The position numbers and the translations under genes were made by a program. Shown here in pieces: positions 43,336 through 49,066 of a stretch of DNA of 64,000 bases (its first letter is position 1; each line of letters begins with the position of its first letter). Under the pieces are notes generated by a model. That model did not search any database and had not been told where the DNA came from. It worked only from the letters and a program-made list of their open reading frames with translations. The stretch is from Leclercia adecarboxylata (GTDB taxonomy: Bacteria; Pseudomonadota; Gammaproteobacteria; Enterobacterales; Enterobacteriaceae). The stretch is from the NCBI RefSeq assembly GCF_006874705.1, contig NZ_CP035382.1, positions 4,677,547 through 4,741,546 on the forward strand, written 5' to 3'.

Positions 43336-43417
43336 ATGTCCCAACCATGCCCCAAAACTGGCATTTATGCCCCATACATGCCCCAAAAACCTTCCTTAAA
43401 AAGCTACGTGCCCAACC
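43336..43417 (+). repeat. Direct repeats beside att, candidate integrase arm sites
   Basis: ATGCCCCA occurs three times (43347-43354, 43367-43374, 43378-43385). Related copies are ATGTCCCAACC (43336-43346) and GTGCCCAACC (43408-43417). Five similar short direct repeats about 110-200 bases from the junction resemble arm-type binding sites of tyrosine integrases. Confidence 0.6.
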
Positions 43418-43418
43418 G

Positions 43419-43446
43419 TTGACACTGTATAAATAAACAGTATAAA
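43419..43446 (+). promoter_or_regulatory. SOS-controlled promoter of the dinI-like gene
   Basis: TTGACA and TATAAA are spaced by 16 bases, and a LexA box CTGTATAAATAAACAG (43425-43440) fills the spacer exactly. Bound LexA would block polymerase. The dinI-like start codon is 35 bases downstream. Confidence 0.88.
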
Positions 43447-43480
43447 TTGCGTGCAAAATCATTGTTGCTTTGGAGGCGGT

Positions 43481-43720
43481 ATGTTCGTTGAGTTGGTGTA
43501 CGACAAACGGAATGTTGAAGGATTAACAGGTGCCAGAGAAATAATTCTGAATGAGTTAACAAAGCGAGTGCACCGGATCTTTCCGGATGCAGAAGTGAAG
43601 GTTAAGCCGATGCAGGCGAACGGCTTAAACAGCGATGCCAGCAAAAGCGATCGGGAGAAGCTGAACCGCATGCTGGAGGAAATGTTTGAAGAATCCGATA
43701 TGTGGTTAGTTTCGGAGTAG
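43481..43720 (+). CDS. DinI-like family protein
   Basis: 79 residues from the ATG with GGAGG upstream. It matches DinI/ImpC-type proteins: an MFVELVYDK strand, a helix with LTKRVHRIFPDAEVKVKP, and an acidic C-terminal helix EEMFEESDMWLVSE. Chromosomal DinI binds RecA filaments and modulates the SOS response; phage homologues may tune prophage induction. It is the only plus-strand gene in this part and is read from a LexA-controlled promoter. Confidence 0.9.
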   Translation: MFVELVYDKRNVEGLTGAREIILNELTKRVHRIFPDAEVKVKPMQANGLNSDASKSDREKLNRMLEEMFEESDMWLVSE

Positions 43721-43757
43721 TGCCAGCTTTTACCAAGTCCTTTTCATACCTTTCTGG

Positions 43758-43781
43758 ATACGGGAAACCAAATTCCCGTAT
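43758..43781. terminator. Hairpin between convergent dinI-like and hemerythrin genes
   Basis: ATACGGGAA-(6)-TTCCCGTAT is a perfect 9-bp stem, but neither side has a proper T-tract, so intrinsic termination would be weak. Confidence 0.45.
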
Positions 43782-43805
43782 TGGATGAACCATTGCCGCC
43801 CTTTT

Positions 43806-44216
43806 TTAAAGCTGCTCTACCAGCGGATAAAAATTATGATCCTCGCGCTGCATTCGTTCATGCACCTTGCGCAACACTACATTCGCGTCGCGGCGAAATG
43901 CCTCGTCACAATTGATAAGCTTATTTGCCGTATTCCAGCGACGGGAAAACTTTTCATACTCGGCAACAATATCAGCCATCTCGCGCTGAAAATTTACGCT
44001 CATTGTTTTTAGCTTTTGATCGTTCACCTTTTCCAGATAAGGATATAAAAACTGATCTTCGGCAGAAAGGTGTACTTTAATCACAGAACTCATACTGATA
44101 ACGGTTTGAGCGATTTCTTGCGCATGAGCCGTCACACCCGCCCGGCTAAGCTCCCTGAGGCGGCTAATTTTATGGATAATCTCGGCATGCTGGATCTTCA
44201 TTTTATCAATATTCAC
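43806..44216 (-). CDS. Hemerythrin-like (HHE) domain protein
   Basis: 136 residues if the GTG preceded by AAGGGA is used; a TTG nine codons earlier is possible. A four-helix HHE cation-binding domain is indicated by KIQHAEIIHKISRL, SVIKVHLSAEDQFLYPYLE and KVHERMQREDHNFYPLVEQL, giving the H-HxxxE-HxxxD-type pattern for a di-iron site. Such proteins bind O2 or NO or sense iron and redox state. It is unusual in a prophage accessory region and is likely a lysogen-benefit gene. Its AT-rich upstream gap (44217-44407) suggests transfer. Confidence 0.85.
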   Translation of the reverse strand: MNIDKMKIQHAEIIHKISRLRELSRAGVTAHAQEIAQTVISMSSVIKVHLSAEDQFLYPYLEKVNDQKLKTMSVNFQREMADIVAEYEKFSRRWNTANKLINCDEAFRRDANVVLRKVHERMQREDHNFYPLVEQL

Positions 44217-44407
44217 TGGGGAATCCCTTAATGAGCTTTGCAATTTATAACATATATATTAAATGCATCTTTAAAAATAAGCAACCTGAGTTGTTTTTAT
44301 TAAATTTTATAAATTTACGTTATGTAAATACATAATAAACAAAATTTGAATGCAAATATAAAGAGATCTATTGCCAATCTTCGGAATTTTTCTATCGTAC
44401 ATATGTC

Positions 44408-44740
44408 TCAAAACTGCGCCAATGCCGCCTCAGGAGATATCGCAGCATCAGTGCTGTTGATAAAGTGCGTCACCCGCCTCATAACCTCAGCCTCTTCAGC
44501 TGCATCACCTTCGATCGCTTCGCCGTCATCCGTGATTAACGCTTTACCCCTAAGCTTCGCAAACTGCGTCCGACCTCCGGACAGAATCAACAGCGCATCA
44601 CCCTGCTGTGGGCGCGTGACCGGGACGATGATCGCATAACCCGCCGACGTCTCGAGGATGCGACTGTCGGGAGTCATGCAGACACTGGCTGGCGTAACCC
44701 GCTGCTCTATATAGTCGGTAGCTGGTGAGGCGAAGCCCAT
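44408..44740 (-). CDS. S24/UmuD-like short protein
   Basis: 110 residues. The N-terminus GFASPATDYIEQR aligns with UmuD from Gly25, the first residue of cleaved UmuD'. Later, RPQQGDALLI and TQFAKLRG resemble UmuD GDLLIVD and the Lys97 region. The catalytic SGDSM motif of UmuD is missing, so self-cleavage is unlikely. The start is set by coupling with the upstream gene (TAATG). It forms a two-gene unit with a LexA box. Its role could be modulation of UmuC or a repressor; this is inference. Confidence 0.75.
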   Translation of the reverse strand: MGFASPATDYIEQRVTPASVCMTPDSRILETSAGYAIIVPVTRPQQGDALLILSGGRTQFAKLRGKALITDDGEAIEGDAAEEAEVMRRVTHFINSTDAAISPEAALAQF

Positions 44741-44979
44741 TAGTGAACCCTCCCCATATTGCGCAGGATCCACAGGCGGTTCTCGCTCAGGTCTGTAGTC
44801 TTGTCGGCGAAGTCGGGCTGATAGCGCTCTATCCACTCGTTGGCGTCGGCCCGGCTGAAATGCCAATGGACTTTTGCCAACTCGCGGATAAAGTCTTCAG
44901 TGCGTAAGCACCGGTAGCCCTTGGGGTTTAGCTGTATTGCGGCCACAAATGCGGCGTGAATGTCGGAACGGCGGGGCAT
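44740..44979 (-). CDS. Conserved phage protein, partner of the S24-like gene
   Basis: 79 residues from the ATG with GGAAGGAG at about eight bases; an in-frame GTG lies six codons upstream. Sequence MPRRSDIHAAFVAAI...GYRCLRTEDFIRELAK...ANEWIERY looks like a small helical, soluble protein, possibly DNA-binding from its basic N-terminus and helix pattern. I do not recognise a named family. It is the first gene of an SOS-controlled pair, overlapping the S24-like gene by one base. Confidence 0.7.
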   Translation of the reverse strand: MPRRSDIHAAFVAAIQLNPKGYRCLRTEDFIRELAKVHWHFSRADANEWIERYQPDFADKTTDLSENRLWILRNMGRVH

Positions 44980-44996
44980 GAGCCGCACTCCTTCCA

Positions 44997-45012
44997 CTGT
45001 TTTTATATACAG
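44997..45012 (-). promoter_or_regulatory. LexA box of the S24-like operon
   Basis: On the minus strand CTGTATATAAAAACAG fits CTG-TATATAAAAA-CAG closely, 18 bases before the first start codon, so LexA should repress this pair. Confidence 0.85.
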
Positions 45013-45102
45013 TAGTTTTAAAGAGGGTGCAGATCAAGAAAGCATTGCCTATTGATAGATAATGCTGAATATCTGGCTGTTCTGCCGAATTGACCAAGCG
45101 GG

Positions 45103-45123
45103 TATACCAGAATTTCCGGTATA
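45103..45123. promoter_or_regulatory. 21-bp imperfect palindrome, operator-like
   Basis: TATACCAGAATTTCCGGTATA is self-complementary except at three positions (two mirrored and the centre). It lies between the zinc-ribbon gene and the SOS pair and has no T-tract. The binding protein is unknown. Confidence 0.45.
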
Positions 45124-45190
45124 AAACTGAGCTCTGAAAGGCCCAGAGGGCTGTAGCGGTGACCGGAGCCCGCTTCGTGTCAGCAGGGGC

Positions 45191-45361
45191 TTAAACCACC
45201 TGTTTAGGCCAGCGTCTTCTACGTGGCGTTGGACGAATGGAGCGCGTAGTAAGTCGGGTTCCGCATACGGAACATACCGCGCCGTGTGGCAGGTTTAGCA
45301 CGGGATTGAAGGAAGTGTAAAAGAACCGGTTGCTTCTGCAAATAGGACAGATCAATTTCAT
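45191..45361 (-). CDS. Small zinc-ribbon protein
   Basis: 56 residues, found by direct translation. Two CxxC knuckles, CPIC (5-8) and CSVC (30-33), are spaced by 21 residues as in zinc ribbons, and a very basic tail (RSIRPTPRRRRWPK) follows. It may bind nucleic acid or a protein partner. The ribosome site is poor (GGAGG is 13 bases before the ATG). It is the first gene after the late-operon terminator at 45.6 kb. Confidence 0.65.
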   Translation of the reverse strand: MKLICPICRSNRFFYTSFNPVLNLPHGAVCSVCGTRLTTRSIRPTPRRRRWPKQVV

Positions 45362-45487
45362 AGCAGGTATGATGCCTCCAGGCTGTTAGCTGATCCAATA
45401 CACCTCATCCTTTTAGCTAAACGATAGTTTAATATTCCTTAATGTTCCGGTAACCATGGTCGGACCAGACATCATTTTAAGCGGTAT

Positions 45488-45736
45488 TTAGACTTGCTCC
45501 TGATCGCACCAGATATTTAATAACGTTCTCAAAAGACTGATAAGACCTGACACGTTCAGCACAAACCAAACAGCTAAAAACGCAACACTTGCCATCCAGG
45601 ACTCACCATCCAGGCCGTAAAAAAAAGCCTGCTGATTAGGCAGGCAAATGAAATCAGCACACACAAACAGCTTACTCTGATACAGGTGCCGGGTGCCTCC
45701 CGGTGACTCGTTACCAGTTATACGGGCCGCAAGCAT
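45488..45736 (-). CDS. Doubtful small membrane protein ORF
   Basis: An 82-codon frame whose second part (from the ATG at 45595, 35 residues: MASVAFLAVWFVLNVSGLIS...) is one hydrophobic helix with a charged end. An intrinsic terminator hairpin sits inside the frame at 45619-45645, so translation of the full frame from one message is doubtful; the 35-residue form is more likely if anything is made. I do not recognise a family; a small membrane toxin is possible but unsupported. Confidence 0.3.
   Translation of the reverse strand: MLAARITGNESPGGTRHLYQSKLFVCADFICLPNQQAFFYGLDGESWMASVAFLAVWFVLNVSGLISLLRTLLNIWCDQEQV
45619..45645 (-). terminator. Intrinsic terminator at the end of the late (tail-fibre) operon
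   Basis: On the minus strand GCCTGC-(7)-GCAGGC is followed by eight Ts. It is the first good terminator downstream of the last tail-fibre gene. Confidence 0.8.
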
Positions 45737-45914
45737 ATCTGCACTTAGCAGTTAACTGGATTGCCCCGCCGCAAAGGGGGATTCACCTTCATTAAAGGTA
45801 GATGATTTTAAACGAAGTGTTGATGCTACCTACCTAAAGTAATGGCTGATGCTGCCGATATGTTAACGACCTGCGTCATGAGCGCGGGATTGATAACAAA
45901 ACTAAGGGATTTGT

Positions 45915-45938
45915 GCCCGTTCCCGTACGGGCTTTTTT
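45915..45938 (+). terminator. Plus-strand intrinsic terminator
   Basis: GCCCGT-TCCCGT-ACGGGC is followed by six Ts on the plus strand. No plus-strand protein gene ends here, so it implies a short plus-strand transcript in 45.6-45.9 kb (see findings). The rest of the 45737-45997 gap shows no gene. Confidence 0.75.
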
Positions 45939-45997
45939 CTCTTAAGAGATATCGAAAATACGGCTGATGAAAATCATCGCCAAACATCCTGATACCG

Positions 45998-46954
45998 TCA
46001 CGCTTTCAATGACTGGATTTCAGACTGCAACTCGTCTAACTTCTGGTTTGTGGCCTGAAGCGCCAGTGTCAGTTTGGCGATCATAGCGTCTTTGTCCAGA
46101 ATGTAGCTTTTTGCAAAAACCGCATTGTCCTGAATATCCTCTCCAGGAGAGATGCCCTCACCCTTGACAGTTTCTGGTGAAGTCTCAGCCAGGTCGTTTG
46201 CAATGAAGCTGAGTTTGGTTTCACTCTCCGGCAGGATGCCACGCGCTTTGTACTTAAAGGTAGCCGGCTTCCACTGCAAAACCTCCGTCAGCGCAGCCAT
46301 TTTGTCAGTAACGTATACCTTGTTCTTTTTAAGTTCGGCATCACAGGTACTTTGCATCTGGATAGTACCTACGTTTGATGAGTCAATGTAGGCTATTAGC
46401 GTGCTATTCAACCAGTTGAAATTGAAGGCGTTATCGTGATTATCAATCCCACCTGTCCCGGCCCGACAGGTATACCCGCCAGCCACGGATATAGACGCGA
46501 TGTCCTGACTGGCGGAACTTGAAGCACCTATTCTCATAATCCTGCGCGTATAGGGCTCACCCGCTTTATTGTAGGGATAACTGTTCACGAAAACGCCCGC
46601 GTTAGTATTCCCGAACAGTTGCAATGAGGGTGATATTCCGGTCTGTCCCTTAAATACTGCGCCGTTACAGAATATCTGCCCATTTTGCCCAATCTCTACG
46701 ACATCGGCGTCAGCCGGAGGGGTTCCCCCTTTCACAGTGATACGGCACCGACGGGTAATAGCCCCGGCAGCGTCCTTAAAATACAATGCTTCAAACAAAG
46801 CAGAAGCGGCCTCGGCTCCTGCGATATTAAATTGAGAGCGTATCTGACCACCTAAAGTAGACGTGCTATTACCCGGCACTGATGCGCTGTTGATTAATGA
46901 TATCCATGTACCATTGGCCTGCGTCAGTTCAATGCTGTCAATTCGGTTTGCCAT
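45998..46954 (-). CDS. Phage tail fibre/tip protein with S74 intramolecular chaperone
   Basis: 318 residues. An N-terminal part of about 200 residues is followed by a C-terminal peptidase S74 chaperone domain with TCDAELKKNKVYV (about 203-215), ALTEVLQWKPATFKYK and LSFIANDLAETSPE, ending in a coiled coil (ATNQKLDELQSEIQSLKA). S74 domains trimerise fibres and then cut themselves off. The residue before the conserved Asp205 is Cys204 where serine is usual. It is the last gene of the late operon, so it probably forms part of the adhesion device. Confidence 0.85.
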   Translation of the reverse strand: MANRIDSIELTQANGTWISLINSASVPGNSTSTLGGQIRSQFNIAGAEAASALFEALYFKDAAGAITRRCRITVKGGTPPADADVVEIGQNGQIFCNGAVFKGQTGISPSLQLFGNTNAGVFVNSYPYNKAGEPYTRRIMRIGASSSASQDIASISVAGGYTCRAGTGGIDNHDNAFNFNWLNSTLIAYIDSSNVGTIQMQSTCDAELKKNKVYVTDKMAALTEVLQWKPATFKYKARGILPESETKLSFIANDLAETSPETVKGEGISPGEDIQDNAVFAKSYILDKDAMIAKLTLALQATNQKLDELQSEIQSLKA

Positions 46955-46963
46955 GTAATTTCC

Positions 46964-47266
46964 TTATGCCCAGACGCGAGCAGGCGTTTTTGGAGTCACG
47001 ATGAATTCATCCAGAGGTGATAAATCAAGCCCGTCATTTATTACCCGGATATTGGCGTGGTAACCGGGTTCCTCGGAATATTTTATTAACTCGTTTTCCT
47101 GCCCCGGATTTTCAATATCGCTGACGATGGTAATAACCCCGATGATATCCAGGCTGATATCCGGGTGGAATAAACAGCCCTGTTCTTCATCGACCAGAAA
47201 ACCCGCCCCGATTAACTGCATACGTATTTCATCGGCGTCAGCAAAGCGCAGATATAAGTCTCTCAT
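46964..47266 (-). CDS. Conserved tail-fibre-associated phage protein
   Basis: 100 residues, acidic and soluble (MRDLYLRFADADEIRMQLIGAGF...). Its start overlaps the stop of the upstream fibre gene by one base (TAATG) and the next fibre gene follows nine bases on, so it is co-translated with fibres. It resembles small proteins often found between fibre genes of lambdoid prophages; assembly help is a guess. Confidence 0.7.
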   Translation of the reverse strand: MRDLYLRFADADEIRMQLIGAGFLVDEEQGCLFHPDISLDIIGVITIVSDIENPGQENELIKYSEEPGYHANIRVINDGLDLSPLDEFIVTPKTPARVWA

Positions 47267-49002
47267 TAGCGGAGTCCTCTGATTTGGTTGTCGGTGAGTG
47301 CGCGATGCCAGATGCGCAGGTTTCGTATATGGCCGTTAAGCATTCTCTGGCCTGCTGTAGTAATGCCCGCACCACGCCCCAGATAAATAACCGTATTTGC
47401 AGAAAAAATCCTGTCAGGTGTTGGTCTTGAGGTTGGTGTTGGGTTGCTTGGAGCTCCGCCGTCAATAACGCTTTTATTCACTACCGTGTCACTCACGCAT
47501 GCCAGCGTGTGTACCTTTCCGTCATCGACCCTGCCAGTATAAAAATTGTATGTCGCGGGGCCGTATGCAAAGGCAAGTCTCCCTGACTGCGTAGAGGAGG
47601 CGTCCAGCATCATTACTGCAAATTCGGTACTGGATGGATAAAAGGCCAGAATCCCCCTTCGATCGCTCGTTGACGCGCCAGAACTGGTGACTCCATTGCA
47701 GTGCAGCTCAAGAGCAATCGTTATTGGCCCCCACCAGTTATCATTACCTGAACGTTGCAATATGCAGTCGTCAGCGGCCCGGGTTACTGTTGCGGTTGTT
47801 GTCGGAATGAAACTCGTCATTGTGGCGCCTTGCTCAAACTGAGCGCCCCAGATATATAACCCCTTAATGCCATCCCCGGTAAAGGTGGTGGTATTTTGTT
47901 CCATAATCCAGATATTGATATTGACCACACCGCTGGTTGCATATACCTCTGTCTTCGAGGATACGCGGAACCAGCCGTCAGCTAACGGTGTAATTGTAGG
48001 AACGCCTTCACTTGTCACACCGGTAGCTGTGCCTGTAATTAAATCAAAGTCGCAGCTCATATTGTTAGTTGTTGCTGACCCTGAAAAATTAAGCCTGCAC
48101 TTGGTATACTCACCGGCTTTTACAAAAATACTCCAGACATAGGCGTTACCCGCTACCGCGGATAAAGGTTTGCTGATGTAATGGGATGAGGCAGCTTCTG
48201 TATTTGGAATTAACTTAATTGCATTATTGCTGCCGTCAGGCGCAGAAAATCCGGTGGTTGTAATGACTCTTGCTTTAGGCCAGTAAGCATTGCTTAAATC
48301 CTGTGAGTATAAGGCCTGGTTCGTTCTCTGCTCTTCAATCAATAAACCCTCTTTTTCGAAACGGGGTTCGTTAATAGCGGCAGTGCGCAACACTCCAGAT
48401 TTATCGGTATATGTTCCCGTACCCGCCCGGGTAAGCGTCACTGACTTCGATGGCAGCTCCAGCACCTGACCCGAGATGGTCAGCTTGTCATAAGGCGCAA
48501 AGCCAGCCAGCAAGCGCAGATCGTCAGAGAGCGGAGCCCATACGTCAGGGTATGGGGCGTCCTCATAAGGAACTGACGTCAGCAACTGCGCGGCGGCCAG
48601 TGATGCTGCGGCACTGCTGGCGCTGGCGGCTGCGTCGGTCTCCGACGTTTTGGCATTCGTCTCAGAGGTTTTCGCGTTGGTTTCTGAGGTCTTGGCGTTG
48701 GTCTCTGAGGTTTTGGCATTTGTCGCAGATGTTGCCGCAGCAGTTTTGGACGAGTTCGCATTCGTCTCAGAGGTTTTTGCGTTCGTTTCTGAGGTTTTGG
48801 CAGCAGCAGCGCTGGCTCCTGCCGCACCGGCCTGGGCGATCAGCTTCGTCCAGCTGGGACCCGTCTTTTTCGAGCCGTCTGCCAGGGTTACGGTGACATC
48901 ACCGGCACCCGATAAAATAAGGTCCTGGTTGATGATACTGCTTTGCGCCAGGCGAAACCCTTCCGTGACGGCTTTCGCTAAATCGTCATCAAGTGTGGCC
49001 AT
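47266..49002 (-). CDS. Side tail fibre protein with lectin-like (LamG) C-terminus
   Basis: 578 residues. The N-terminal 60 residues attach to the tail; residues 65-128 are heptad-like repeats of KTSETNA forming a coiled coil or shaft; then a middle domain, and a C-terminal concanavalin/LamG-like fold (about 430-578, ending NGHIRNLRIWHRALTDNQIRG), which usually binds sugars. It likely recognises host surface polysaccharide. It follows J after a terminator-like hairpin. Confidence 0.85.
   Translation of the reverse strand: MATLDDDLAKAVTEGFRLAQSSIINQDLILSGAGDVTVTLADGSKKTGPSWTKLIAQAGAAGASAAAAKTSETNAKTSETNANSSKTAAATSATNAKTSETNAKTSETNAKTSETNAKTSETDAAASASSAAASLAAAQLLTSVPYEDAPYPDVWAPLSDDLRLLAGFAPYDKLTISGQVLELPSKSVTLTRAGTGTYTDKSGVLRTAAINEPRFEKEGLLIEEQRTNQALYSQDLSNAYWPKARVITTTGFSAPDGSNNAIKLIPNTEAASSHYISKPLSAVAGNAYVWSIFVKAGEYTKCRLNFSGSATTNNMSCDFDLITGTATGVTSEGVPTITPLADGWFRVSSKTEVYATSGVVNINIWIMEQNTTTFTGDGIKGLYIWGAQFEQGATMTSFIPTTTATVTRAADDCILQRSGNDNWWGPITIALELHCNGVTSSGASTSDRRGILAFYPSSTEFAVMMLDASSTQSGRLAFAYGPATYNFYTGRVDDGKVHTLACVSDTVVNKSVIDGGAPSNPTPTSRPTPDRIFSANTVIYLGRGAGITTAGQRMLNGHIRNLRIWHRALTDNQIRGLR
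48618..48807 (-). repeat. 21-bp tandem repeats in side tail fibre gene
   Basis: At least eight near-copies of a 21-bp unit encode KTSETNA-type heptads. Copy number can change by slippage, altering shaft length without frameshift. Confidence 0.85.
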
Positions 49003-49020
49003 TCGTGATGTCCTTAAAAT

Positions 49021-49043
49021 GAAAAACCCAGCCGGAGCTGGGT
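49021..49043 (-). terminator. Terminator hairpin between J and the side tail fibre
   Basis: ACCCAGC-TCCG-GCTGGGT followed by TTTTTC on the minus strand, placed between two late genes. Confidence 0.8.
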
Positions 49044-49066
49044 TGGATGGTCTGAGGTTGTAGGGA

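Noticed and set aside
43330..43417. CRISPR-like array from repeated ATGCCCCA
   Set aside because: Repeats are 8-11 bp, unevenly spaced and next to an att junction; integrase arm sites fit better.
44741..44866. Longer start for the S24-like protein (42 extra codons)
   Set aside because: The extension overlaps the partner gene and does not resemble UmuD; the coupled ATG gives the conserved N-terminus.
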